A DNA stretch of 64,000 nucleotides from Eunapius fragilis. Its lineage: Eukaryota > Porifera > Demospongiae > Spongillida > Spongillidae. Below are positions 47,615-61,200 of the stretch, in pieces. The notes under the pieces are model-generated. The model was not told the DNA's origin and did no database searches. It saw only the letters and a list, made by a program, of their open reading frames with translations. The stretch lies in assembly GCA_963681505.1 (NCBI GenBank), contig OY811980.1, positions 5,831,004 to 5,895,003 of the forward strand, in the 5' to 3' direction. Position 1 is the first letter of the stretch; every line of letters begins with the position of its first letter. Position numbers and translations under genes: made by a program.

Positions 47615-49367
47615 TTGAGTTCAACTTAATGCTGTCACCACTTGCCTCTCCCTTGTTAACTCTGAGCTCCACCACTTCTTCCATTTGATGTCTTCGTTGT
47701 GAGAAGGTATGTTTAAGCATGCAACTGATCGCGACCCCCCATGAGAATTTATTTTTTCAGTGAAAACCGGGTCAGGAACATCTGAACCATCACATTCATC
47801 TTCATCATCAAACTTCACTTCCACCACCTCATTCATGTGTTTTCCTTTTCGGGTTAGGGTACGTACCAAGTATTTTAGGTGCTCCCAAAAGTAGTGACAT
47901 CTTCAGTGATGACAGTTTCAGACTCCTCATGCCTCTCTTGATAGCTTGTGTTAAAAAAGGGCCCAATCAGCTTCGTGGATACAGAACTGGTTGGCTTCTG
48001 CTTTGCTAACAATAATTGGTGGGCCCACGCCAACCGAACATCACTGTTCAGGATATGCAGAAAAAAATGAATATCATGAATCCTTGGAGCGAGTTGGTGA
48101 GTGCAAACAGAACCTGAAAGGCTTCCTGATGGTTCACAAATGTCAGTGCTCCAAAGAGCCAGGTAAGGCCAAAGAGAAAGGCTACTCCAGTGATATTCAA
48201 CATCAGTTGAAGTGTACCAGCTTTCTTGCCATGATTTTTGGATTGTCTGCGAAGATGTCTCACTAACACCACGATAACCACGACAAATATGACCATATTA
48301 AAGGAAAGCACTAGCATGATGGGCCCCAAAAAGGCACCAAAAAATACCCCAACATTATTGATGAAGCAGCTATAATAGAAAAAGGAGAAAATTAAAATGC
48401 AGTACTTGATGTGTTAACCAACTTACTATCCAATGGTTGAGTTAACATTTTTGACAAGTAAATGTGTATCAATTGCCAGAGGGATAACTACTGGAACTAA
48501 TGGAGTCACTAAAATGGTTATTAAAATATATAGTTATCCAGCCATTATTTTGTTCATTCATGAGCATACCCCAACTGACAAGAGATAGAGTGATGATGTA
48601 TCGTGTGGTGATCTGGAACAACACAATGACAAACTTCTGGAACATCAACAAGGCCTCCGCCCCCATCCACATCACGGCCACCAAGGTGAAGTAGTGGACC
48701 AACACTGACACAGTCACGCAGCCTCCATAATTCTCTGTCCTGTCAATTCCAATCACAAACACCAACAGCATACCAATGAGGGCACAGCACAGTTTAATGT
48801 GATACTTGGAGACTTCCTTCTACCTTAGCTTTCTAATATGAGACATATATATAAGTAACTCAAAACATTGAATTGTTCGACCTACTTTATCAGCAAAAGT
48901 GAAATAACTGTTGCTGTCAGGCCAACCAGGGATAGTGCCAACCCAATATAGATTATGATGTCAATTGGTGTGGGTGTGGATGGTGGAGTGGTAGGATGTA
49001 ATATCTGTGATATATCCTAAGTAAGGCAGGACATGATCAAATGATGTTATTTAACAGTTGCTCTTACTACTAAGACAGCAAAGTTTGTCAAGTGGTAGCA
49101 TTTTCATTCAACTGGAATGGTTGTCGCATTGCAAAGACATTGGTAATTAGTACATCATTTTCTACATTATTGTACTCATGTACATGTATCCTAATACAAT
49201 TCCATTACCACATGATGGAGGACTCCATGACACTAGCAGACTGCTGTATCTGAGGTCACGGACACTAATATTCAGAGGGGAAGGAGGAGTAGCCTGTAGG
49301 GTGGTGAATGATTGAGGCATGGAGAATTCTCCTTCTCCTTCAGTTGTGTTTACCAACACAACAAAAA
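47615..49367 (-). pseudogene. Adhesion-GPCR tail, partial duplicate, decayed
   Basis: Paralogue of the receptor at 53.9-58 kb. In transcription order: an FN3 half-exon (49188-49367, LVNTTEGEGEFSMPQSF), a GPS remnant near 49060-49100 (HLTNFAVLVV readable only in a shifted frame), TM1 (about 48890-49010), TM2-3 (48569-48830), a short loop exon (48427-48510), TM5-7 (48046-48372), and the cytoplasmic tail to about 47621. The GAIN and hormone-receptor-like exons, 2.4 kb in the intact copy, are deleted between 49100 and 49140. There is a TAG stop in the first intracellular loop (KLR-stop-KEVSKY, about 48823) and a 1-bp frameshift just after TM7 (about 48065). Homology ends abruptly at 49367 in the middle of an exon. 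Confidence 0.8.
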
Positions 49368-49525
49368 AGGAGACAGGTCAGAGGCCAATGCCGACTACGC
49401 CAATGTAAGAGCCGGGTATGCAACAGTCTCACAGGTATCAGAACTGATCATATCCACGAAAAAATATATTATATATCAAGGGTGTGCACGGGATCTTCCG
49501 CGCATGCGTTAATTATCTTACAATA

Positions 49526-49596
49526 GTTCATAGTCCTATATTTAGCCCGTTTCTAGCATATACTATATTTCGTGTGCTAAATATAGGACTATGACA
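49526..49596. repeat. Inverted repeat CATAGTCCTATATTTAGC
   Basis: The two arms CATAGTCCTATATTTAGC and GCTAAATATAGGACTATG face each other across about 31 bp. Possibly a very short MITE. The surrounding 49370-49830 holds nothing else recognised. Confidence 0.6.
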
Positions 49597-49837
49597 TTTT
49601 ACAGACCCTTGTTTTCTTGCTTTTTACACCACCATTGCGTTCAAATACTATTTCAAGTCTCACCAACTTTCTCATGGAGAATGTTTTCAGGAACTTGTTT
49701 CACTGATAGTTTATTTTTTCTCATATGTAATTATACGTCTTAAAATGACCGTGTATTTGATTGTGTTGTTTCTGGTTTGGAATCGACAATTCTAAACTTG
49801 TCACGATTCGGCCGTAATGATACGAGTAACGGTGTCA

Positions 49838-50020
49838 TAGCGGATTTTGTCCCCCCCAAGAAGTGTCCCCCCGGACACAATCCGCTAGCGGATTCTGTCC
49901 GGTGGGACATGCACAATCCGCTAGCGGGCACTGTCCGGGGGGACACAATTTGCCAGCGGATTCTGTCCGGGAGGACATGTTCTGCTAGCGGATTCTGTCC
50001 CTCCTCCGCAGAATGTGTCC
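49838..50020. repeat. Cluster of AATCCGCTAGCGGATT palindromes
   Basis: Four to five copies of a unit GGACA(C)AATCCGCTAGCGG(A)TT.TGTCC separated by G/C-rich spacers. Each unit is itself palindromic. A second cluster lies at 53325-53430. Confidence 0.7.
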
Positions 50021-50029
50021 CCCCGCCCC

Positions 50030-50910
<881 letters not shown>

Positions 50911-51062
50911 AAGAGCAACACCATTTGTCCTCATGCAATGTTGGGAAGTGTGATAATACCAACATATTTGATAAGGAACCATTTGTGACAGGTGTCACAT
51001 TGCACCAAGTCTCCGTAAGCGGTGTCAGGCATCAGACACGGTCAATAAACATAAATATCCTT

Positions 51063-51700
51063 AGGGATCGTTGCAGTGTTTGCCGGATTATACCAAACCA
51101 TTTGTTTGAGGATGGTATATGCTGCAGATTATCCTGTGTTCAGTTCCTGTTAATTGAAACAGTACTGCATTGACTCTGTTCATAAACTCACGTCCTTGAT
51201 CTGATATGGTGACATTGGTGCAACCATACCTGTAAAGAAGTTACATGTTATGATATGCTTATAGCCTTATATGTAAACTGAATTAAGGATTCATATACAT
51301 TTGCCTGCATATAATCTTATGCAGAAACTCAGCAACTATTCTTGCAGTCTTGTCAGCTATAGGCTCAGCCTCAGGCCACTTAGAAAAGTAATCAACTAAG
51401 GTGATGATGTAACAATTACCTCGTTCAGTTTTTGAGAGAGGACCAATCAGGTCTATTCCAACCTAAATTGATACATGCATGCATTAACTTATTGTAGTCT
51501 TGATTGCAAGTAACTTGATGTCAAAAACTAGGTTGTATAGGTATATGGGATGCTGAGGGGTACGGTCTTCATAAACTTGGCACCATTGGCGTTTTGGCAA
51601 ACATCGCACGTCTTAACGAACTCATGCACCTACATGTATACATCTTTCATCTGCGTCTTCCAGAAGAACGTCGATGAAACCTTAATTTTCTCTTGTTCCC
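51063..51700 (-). pseudogene. Gypsy-type integrase remnant with apparent introns
   Basis: Minus strand. 51545-51700 encodes the end of the H2C2 zinc-binding domain (FFWKTQMKDVY, stop, VHEFVKTCDVCQNANGAKF). 51306-51462, after a TTTAG acceptor, encodes the core start (VGIDLIGPLSKTERGNCYII..., VDYFSKWPEAEPIADKTA) with the first catalytic Asp. 51063-51229, after TTTACAG, encodes RYGCTNVTISDQGREF with the second Asp, then YHPQTNG. The three pieces are separated by about 80-bp gaps with splice-like ends, unlike a normal retroelement. It has in-frame stops, so it is not functional. This resembles integrase-derived host genes of the GIN/KRBA2 type that carry introns, but could equally be a decayed element. 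Confidence 0.6.
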
Positions 51701-51717
51701 AGGTGTCCACCTACATA

Positions 51718-52518
51718 CAGGGTGTTTGCGAAAGAACGCAACGCTTTAAAACTACTATAACTCAGGATTGAAATTAATTAACTGCTTGATTTCTTTAAAA
51801 ATGTTAGGCAAATCCAATTAGATTTCAATTACTATAAGCGGTTAAGTAACTGAATCAAATCCCTCATAAATCAAAATATTCAAAGCCCTCTATTAACAAA
51901 GTTATTCAAGATTGTGGTTTGCAACAATTGATTTTAATAACTAATAATAAGTAACACACGATCTGGATATACGGTGGAACAGTACTGATTGTTCCTAGGT
52001 TCAATAGTGAGTTATTCACATTTAAGACCATCGTTTGCTTTAAAGTTATTAAGGTTGAAGCTGTTATGTGGTATATATTTTTAATAACCATCATAAATTA
52101 TTCCAGTATAAAATGAAGTACAAAACACTACTTGATTTGGTTATGGATTATTTAATGGTGCGTTATTAAAACTCAAAGTTAATAAAAACGTAGTGGTCAT
52201 ATAGCTTTTTCAAGTTTGATTTGTTGTTTTGAATATTAACTAGTAAAACGCCAATCAAATTTCATACTTTTTCAAAGTCTCATCAATTCTATTTTTCAGT
52301 TTATAAATCACTTTATTAATTAAAAGTTGTCGTACATTGTTTTGTCAGTTTAGTTAATTGCAAGCTATTTGATTTTATCTTTTGAACGGCTAAAGATAAA
52401 CAAATTTTAACAATGCGGTTCGTATTTGACTAAACGTGGTTATTGTAGGTTCATAAATTCATCTAGATTGACAATCCTATTAATGTCATTAGCGTTGCGC
52501 TCTTTTGCAAAGACCCTG
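51718..52518. mobile_element. mariner-like MITE, 801 bp, TA target
   Basis: Inverted ends CAGGGTGTTTGCGAAAGAAC-GCAACGCT and CAGGGTCTTTGCAAAAGAGC-GCAACGCT (written inward), flanked by TA on both sides (51716-51717, 52519-52520). Interior AT-rich with no coding frame. CAGGG(T)GT ends with a TA duplication indicate Tc1/mariner. It abuts the integrase remnant. The next 500 bp (52521-53050) contain nothing recognised. Confidence 0.72.
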
Positions 52519-53324
52519 TATAAAAAGCGCTATTATGATTATTGGATCGATCCTAGCTTGAGTCAGTGTTAATCCTCGGACACTTTTCGGGCGCTTGGTT
52601 ATCGACGTTGATAATCTACCAACCGTTTACACGCGTGCATTGTATAAAATCAGCTTGCATGCGTAAAGACCAAGACTAATGCATAAGCTGTACATAGTTG
52701 GTTTCGATCATGAAGTACTAATTCGATAACCGAGCCCCCATGCGTACGTATACGTGCACTGCAGTCATACTCACTTTCTTTGGACGTATGGCATGAATGA
52801 AGGATTCGTTCTATTTCTTCTATGCCTCTAGGAACTTGAAGATATTCAATTTTCCCTCTTTCTTAATTTATCCTTTTTGCGGTACAGTTATACGCCACTA
52901 TCGACCGCATAGTCCACACACTTGAGCTCGCTTTAGGTCCATGTGATGCCATGCAGAGGGGTAACTAAGCTAGTACCATACTCCAGAAAGCTGAAAATGG
53001 CATCGTACTCTTCTTCATCCATAATGCTGCAGCTGACTACTGAAAGCTAATAGCGAATAATAGCAGCTGCAAAGCGCACCACGTGCAACTTAGAAGGGCG
53101 GAGGGGATAATATTCAGGGCCGCAGCCAGGACGTCTGCATGGCGGGGAGGTAGATTGATAGCACTGCGGGACTGAAAGGGGAGGGTATGTGTGTGCTAAA
53201 CTGGCTCGATGCAAAAAGCGGGCAGGGCTTATAGGACCTGACACCAACAAAAAAAACCGGGACGGCCAAGCATGGGTTGGAGGCCGGCCGGGGGGGGGGG
53301 GGGGGGGAAGAGAGAGAATATCTG

Positions 53325-53430
53325 CGGAAGGGGGACAATATCTGCTAGCGGATTATGTCCGTGGGGGACAATTTCCGCTAGTAGATTATGTCCGGGGGGA
53401 CAGAATCTGCGGGGGGACAGAATCTGCTCC
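53325..53430. repeat. Second cluster of CTGCTAGCGGATT/GGGGGACA repeats
   Basis: Four degenerate units (ATCTGCTAGCGGATTATGTCC, TTTCCGCTAGTAGATTATGTCC, ACAGAATCTGC twice), the same family as 49838-50020. Preceded by a poly-G run at 53288-53308. 53450-53930 carries no recognised feature. Confidence 0.6.
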
Positions 53431-53934
53431 GACAACGGCCCAAATCTAACGATACAATATACAATCGACTATTAGATTACAATAGACACTGTTCCAGCCA
53501 ATTCTGAAGCTATTGGTGAAATTGTGTTCCTATCCTGAGTTATGCGTGGTCAAGAAGGAGGATAAATTCAGGGACTGGGTACGAAGACGGGCAGTACCCT
53601 TTGTCCTCTACAACCGCGCGGTTTTGTGCCGATGGCATAAAACAAACGACGAAATTACTCACTTTCGTCTTCTCGTTCGATTACAACGGCTAGCTAAATG
53701 ATCCGATATATAGTCAGGAGTCTCATTATAAACGCGGGTCGCGTGTTTGTAATGATATTCATATTCGCTATACTTAAAGCACATGCACCTGTTTGCATAG
53801 TCATGTCAACACTGCACAGAATAAAGCACTACATGCGACAGTAACATACTCATGTACCATGCATATCACACAGAACTAGCAAAAAGAGTAAAATTTTAAC
53901 GACGGGCAGCAGTTTTTCAGTCATAGCTAATAGC

Positions 53935-55203
53935 TCAGCGACCTGACAAATTCAGCTCAACATCTTCACCACTTTGCCCTTCGTCGAATGTCACTGTCAC
54001 CACTTCCTCCATGTGACGCTTATGAAGTGATAAAGTGCGGGTGAGCTTCGCGGTGGGTCCGAGCGCTTTTATTTCTTCAGTAAAGACAGTTTCATCGGTA
54101 TCAGGTTTGCCTAGAATTGTTCCGCGAGTCATCAGACTCAGCTTAGTTGATGGTCGTGTTGAAGATAGAGACCATTTATGTTTCTTGTCACGAGGCCTTA
54201 GAAGCTGTAACCACGAGAGACGAACTTCCTTATTCAGGGCGCAAAAGAAAATGAATATTAAGAAACCTTGGAACGAGTTTATCAAGGTGAACACAATCTG
54301 GAAAACCTGGTCAGCTTTCAAGATGGTAAGTGCCCCAAAGATCCAGGTAAGGCCAAATAGGACGAATACACTAATGATGTTTATCATCAGTTGAATGGAA
54401 CCAGAAATCTTGTTGTGGTCGCTTGATCGTTTCAGCGCGTGCTTAATTAGTACCACAATCACGATAACGAATATGACAGCATTGAAGGCAAGCATGAGAA
54501 GAATCGGTCCCAAGAATGCGGCAAAGAACACGGTGACATTACTAATGAAGCAGCTATTGTGGTGGGGAAGATATCAGCGGAATGACAAGTGCACATGCAA
54601 CCACGCGGTTAGCTTACTATCCATACGGTGCGTCACGTTTGACAAGCAGATTTCGATCCATGGCTAGTGGAATAATTACGGGAACCAATGGTGTCACTGA
54701 AAGGTTGAAAATATAATATACTGTAACCCGAAATCATCTACAGCATACCCCAACAGACAAGAGATAGAATGATGATGTATCGCGTGGTGATCTGGAAAAA
54801 CACAAGGACAAGCTTCTGGAACATCAGCAAGGCCTCCACCCCCATCCACATCACGGCCACCAGGGTGAAGTAGTGGACCAACACTGACACAGTCACGCAG
54901 CCTCCATAGTTCTCTGTCCTGTCAATTCCAATCACAAACACCAACAGCATACCAATGAGGGCACAGCACAGCTGAACATGGAACTTGGAGACATCCTTCT
55001 CTCTCTGCTTCCTAAGTTTTGCATTGTGACACACGTAGGTGACTATATTAATTAACCAAATATTTTTACTTTATAAGTGTTAGGCTCATAATTGTTGCCA
55101 CCAGTCCTAGAAGAGACAGTGACACTCCAACAAAGGTGATGGCTTCCAATGCTCTTTGGACAGGTGTACTTGGAGGTTCAGGTCTGATTCTGCTTGATAT
55201 GTC
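53935..55203 (-). CDS. Seven-transmembrane and cytoplasmic exons
   Basis: 55070-55203: TM1 (ALEAITFVGVSLSLLGLVAT). 54749-55042: first loop, TM2 and TM3 with CALIGMLLVFVIGIDRTENY, GGCVTVSVLVHYFTLVAVMW. 54619-54698: TM4-TM5 loop (VPLVPVIIPLAMD). 53935-54553: TM5 to TM7 (LGPILLMLAFNAVIFVIVIV, LIFGLTW-type FVLFGLTWIFGALTI, NSFQGFLIFIFFCALNKEVR) and the tail. The pattern HYFTL.AV.WM.VEAL, FGLTW and FQG.FIF is typical of family B2 receptors. Confidence 0.85.
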
Positions 55204-58200
55204 CTGCAATGATCAAAGTAAGAGTGCTGGGTATGACCACAGAGTAACCTTACCACTAAGATGGCAAAGTTTGTCAGGTGTGAGCATTGACACTGTATTT
55301 CGCTATTTGAAGTGTTGCTCATGTTGGTGATGCATCCCTCTGTAGTCCAATTACCTCTCCCTCCTGATGGATAATTATGCATTTTTATAAGTGATGTTCC
55401 TTTTCATTCCATAGGACTTGTCCCTTCTTCCACAATTCCCTACCAATCTGATCATTAATACCCCCTCCTTCCTCACTGTACCTGCTGCACTAAAGTTCCA
55501 ACCAATCTGATCATTAATACCCCCTCCCCTCCCTCACTGTACCTGCTGCACTAAAGTTCCAACTGACACAGTCATATCTTGAATAATTCTGCATTCAGTA
55601 ATGGTCAATCAAACTCTGCTCAAAATTTTTGAAATGGTCTTACTTTGCTAGGAACAGTGAACATGAATAGAGCTGGGGTCGAAAGGTTTCCAAATGAGGT
55701 ATCACTTTCTGCCACAATTGTTGCACCAAGGACGAGAGATGCTATCATGGTGCTGTTTGAAGAATTAGCTAGTGGGAAAAAGGATGCTGTGCGATAGATA
55801 GAGAAAACAAGTCCAACACGACTGTTATTTAAGGATTTGAACAATGATGGTGGCAGGAAAACTGATGCAGTGGATGCAGGAGTAGTGGAGACACTGGAAG
55901 TGTTTCTTGTTTCTTCCAGGCTACTATTTCCAACATCTTGTGGGGAAAAGCTAAAGCTGGTTCCCTCAACGGTAAGGTTAGCTAGAGGAATCTGGTTGGC
56001 AGGATTACTGCATGACCACAACTTTTGTATTTCATTACAGTCAAACCTTTTGAGCAACAAGTGTTGTCTGGTTTTTTATAGAAACAAAAGATGTGAAATT
56101 TTCTTGCTCAACAAGACTTGAAGCAATGTTTTCAAATGACTTAACAATTCTGGAAATATGGGTTGTTTTAAAATGGTAAGATATTTTAATAAATTGTAAT
56201 TACATTGAACCACTTCTTTCCAGCACCATTGGTGGCCAAGATTGGATACTGCTTAGGACTGTAACAACATTGGTGATGGTCTGATGAGATATAAATGTAA
56301 GTTCAAAACACACTGGCTTGCTTGTCACGTACCTCTGGCTGCACAGGAACAGATGGTGATGATATGTTGGCAATTTGAGTGAAGACATTTGTCACAACAG
56401 CCAGGTTTGAACTACTTTGGTCAACCACCTCCGAAGCTTGAGACACTACAGTCTGTAACTGTGATGTTACATTTACCACATTTTCTGAGCTGATGGTTTG
56501 CTGGTGAGCATAGATAAAAGTAAGTACTGTACAAAGATTTTCAAAAAACTTCACATTTTGTATAACTGATCCGAGTTCCTTGAACTGCTTGGTCACCACT
56601 GTGGGGCATATAGAAGCATCCTCTGTCCAGATCTGTCCATTACAGTACCGTGTTACATTTTGGCCAACTACACCATACTGACACATTTGAGACACAGTCT
56701 GACCATCCACTGCCTCTGGCCAGCTGTATGTCCCTCCTCTGTTAGCCACGTCCAGAGCACAACTGCAAAATCTGTTTGCTGTAAAGGATTAACCACAGTA
56801 GAATCATATATGATTGATTGATAATATAATGTTAAAATAAACCTGATATAACTTGTGCACTATCTCCTAGAACAATTGCTCTGCTGGTGATGCTTTGAGA
56901 TTTAAATGACTGTACAAACATGGCTATCTCAGTGGATGTCAATTTCAGAAAAATCAAAATGTTGCATTCAATCCTATATGATCCAGTAGTGACATCATTT
57001 GGACACCTAATACAAAGTGCTCATGAGGTAAATAACCACATCAACATGTTGATTTTACCTTTGCACAGAAGTGCACAGTGCCCCCAGAGGAAATATTCCA
57101 TTTATGCCATTCTCCTGAAGACTGACATTTGCTATCATTGCTATCTGATAATGGAGCGCATGTACCAATCTTAAGATTCTGTTAAATACTAGGTTACCTC
57201 ATCTTGAAACTTTAAGACAGCAGCATCATTTTGATGATTATCAACGTTGGTTAGTGTGGATATCCTGAGATATATAACCGATGGATCTGTGGTCGGTGCT
57301 ATTTGGAATAATACCTGAAATAATTGCCATAAGTAATGTTAATATAGATAGCAAGTTACCATGAAGGGTTGTTGCATTTATAGAGGTGTTAGGACCACAT
57401 CCACTAATGGTAAAAGCACACACAAAGATTGTGTATTGGGTATAATTGAAGAGGTTTTGAATTAAAACAGTGGTATTTGAAACCCCCGAAGACCTTGCTG
57501 GAATGCCATTTGACAGTCTGTAGGTCACCTAGATACATTAGTAATTAATACAGCATTTTATATGTCATTTCTCATAAGCCTCACCATGTATCCTAATATG
57601 ATTCCATTACTACATGATGGAGGACTCCATGACACCAACAGACTGCTGTAGCTGAGGTCACTGACACTAATATTGAGAGGGGAAGAAGGAGGAGCCTGTA
57701 GGGTGGTGAATGATTGAGGCATGGAGAATTCTCCTTCTCCTTCAGTTGTGTTTACCAACACAACAAATGAGTAAGAAGTGAATGGCACTGTGGGAACATT
57801 GGGTATCAACATTTATAAGTAGAGACATGTTAGGCCACCTACCAAGTGACATATCTTTGAGAGCTATGTATCGTTGGCTTCCAGGTACTGTAATGAAGTA
57901 ACTTTGATTCTGACCATTTACACAGTCTGCATCAACAGAGCTGGGATCATTAACAGTTACATTAACAGAGTATGAAATGACTGAATAGTTCTTTTCCAGA
58001 GGACAGCTCCAAGTGAGATTGGCAGAGGTAGCAGTGAGGGCACTGGATGGAACTTCTGGAGGTTGTGGGACCTCAGCATATTCTGTGGGGGTCATGTAGG
58101 TCATACAGGTTTCCCACTTTAGAACAGAGACAGGACTCACTGTTAAGGGATGAATCGACAACTGGTCCACTAAATGGTCCAGGACCTTTGCTTGTGTATG

Positions 58201-61200
58201 CTCTCACTGAAATGCTGTACTGCACACACTCCTGGAGCATATTCAGTACTAGATGATTTGGAGCACCACTGGTGTTCCTATAGTTGACACCAGTCTGTCC
58301 ATTGTCCAAGGGCCATGTATATCTCACTTCATAGGCTTTGAGGATACCATTCCTTGATATATTAGGTATCTGTTCCCAACTGACATTGACTGAAGTTGGT
58401 GCAAGTGTAATGGCAGACACTTTGATAGGTGCAGCACTAGGACCTGAAAGAAAAACCTGTTATTAGTTGCAATGATAGGATTTGAAAGAGTCAAATATAT
58501 ACACGGATAGTAGACTTTAAAAAAAAAACTGAAATCATTAATGGGACTATTATCTAACTAATCAGTCGAGTTGTGCACCTCACCAAAATGGAATATTGCA
58601 CTGCATATGAAGGTCTAGGACATCAGATTGTAATGAGTGTACCTTGAGTAAGATTATGTAGTAAGGGTTAATTTTCATCTGAAATAATTACGTAGTTCAA
58701 CATGGTAAGTTAATAATTCATCTGCAAGTTTTCTTTGAGCAAATAAACAGTTGACCACACAATAAACTAATTTGACTTCCAGCTATTCTAATGCATTTAT
58801 AATGAATCCAAAACTAATTATTTGATGATAAATTGTTTCTCACTTGTTTCTCCAGTTCTAGCAGTGACAACATTTGATTGGTGACCCTCTCCTGCTGATG
58901 TATTAGCAGTCACATAACAACAATATTGTGTGTATGGGCTGAGTCCTGTGTTGAATGTTACAGCCAGTGTTGTCCCATTCACTACAGATCTAATGGTGGG
59001 CACATTTGGTCCAATCACTTGCTCAGGGTATGATTGGTCAATAGAAGTGTTACAGTACACAGTGTATCCAGTGATGATACCATTCCTTGGTATGGGTATA
59101 GACCAATTGGCCGAGAGGTTATTTAGATCCAAAATAGGAGACAGAGAAAGGTGCTGAGGTGATGTAGGAACTGAAAAACGTTTGAAATGTAGCATATAAT
59201 GAATTTGATCACATTCATATTTCCATAGAATTATCGCTTTTGGATAATGCATAATTACCTGATTGAGCAGTTAAAGCAGTGACCAGAGCTGATGGGCTGC
59301 TTTGGCCACAAGATGTATTAGCAGTCACATAGAAACTATACTGTGTGTATGGGTTGAGTCCTGTGTTGAATGTTACAGCCAGTGTTGTCCCATTCACTAC
59401 AGATCTGATGGTGGGAATGTTTGGACCAACCACTTGCTCAGGGTATGGTTGGTTGATAGAAGTGTTACAGTACACAGAGTAACCAGTGATGATTCCATTC
59501 CTTAGTATGGGTACAGACCATGCAGCATAGAGAGCAGTTGGAGACCCAGGAACAGCGTACAGTGTGAAGTTCAGTGGTGAGGATGATACTGCGAGAAATA
59601 AAAAATCATGACTTTCAGTTACATCATAACAATGGAAGCAAAGACAAATTTCTAGTATGGTACGATGGCACTTAAGCATATTTAAATGCCATTAGTATGT
59701 CAATGAAGTACAGGTTGGTATAAGCCTATCATAATCACATAATGAAAAAAATTATACAATTGGAGAAAACGTATGGCATCAATGAAGACATGAACTATTG
59801 ATACATAAAAATGCACACACCTGGTTGACTGGTCTGAGATATGCCAGTGATGGAAGGACTACCTTCTCCAGCACTTGTGTTAGCAGTGACATAACACTGA
59901 TAGAATGTGAATGGAAGAAGGCCACTCAGGTATACAGAAGTCTGACTGGTCACATTGAAGACAGTATGGGTAGAACTACCAATTGGCACCTGTTCAGGAT
60001 AGGTCTGGTTCTGTGATACTGTACAGTACACTGTGTAGCCTGTCACAATCCCATAGGGTGGGAATGGAGGTGTCCAGTTGGCCATAAGGACACTTGAAGA
60101 GACTTCAGTAAGTCCAAAGTGTTGTGGTGATGCTGTGACTGTTTAAAAATGCCCAGCATGATATTATAGTGTGGTGTGTGAGTGTGTGTGTGTGCATGTG
60201 TGTGCATGTATGTGCTTTTGTGTGATAAGTGCTCCAACTTACCATCCGACAATGTCTGAATAAATAGCTCTTGAGAGTAATTTCCATATATTAATGAGGT
60301 TGATACACTGGGTCTGATAAGGTAGTTAAATGCCCTCACAGAAAAAGAGTATGCCATGTATGGAATGAGACCACTAAACGTGTAGGACTGTTGTGAGCTG
60401 TCATTGGTGGAGATGGTAATATTCACTGGGTTGAATGACAGTGAAGTATTGTGCATTATCTGATACCCAGCAATGAGACCTTGGGGAGTCTGTGGATATC
60501 CCCATGTTAGCTTGATTGATGTAGAGTTGACAGCAGTGGCAGTAAAGTTAGTGGGAGGTGAGGATATGTCTGGGTCTGTAGTGATGACCACAGCAGTGGT
60601 GAGAGCACCAGGGCCAATCCTAGTTGAGGCCTGCACACACAGAGCATACATGCCAAATGGAACCAGATTAGTCAAGGTTGCATTGTATGTTGTCTGCCCT
60701 GGTACAGAAGGAATATGTTGACTTGTTCCACTTGTAGTACAATTACCAAAAGTACTGATGGAATAGTACAGATCATAACTAGTAATGATTCCATTGAGAA
60801 TGGTTGGTTCTGCCCATGAGACAAACAGCACTGATGAATTGACTACTGAGGAGGTCAGGGCATTAGGAGTACCAGGAACTGTGGTATAGGGTACAATCAT
60901 TCAATAACATCCTTTTAAAGTAGTGCACAAAACATACCATCTTCATTTGTTGATACCATGATATCAGAACTGCTGTTGCCAAGGGTTACTGTAAGGGCTC
61001 TCACAGAAATGAAATATTCCTTGTAAATAGACAGGCCAGTGAGGAGAGTGCTGTTGGTAACATTTGTATTCACAACAGAAGTAGTTTCAGCTCCTCCTGA
61101 AAGTGTGTAGTTCACTTGGTAGCCTCTGATGATGCCATTTGAGAACTGGGGTGGTTGCCAGGTAACCATGATGGAGGTAGAGCTGGTGTTGTAGGCCACA

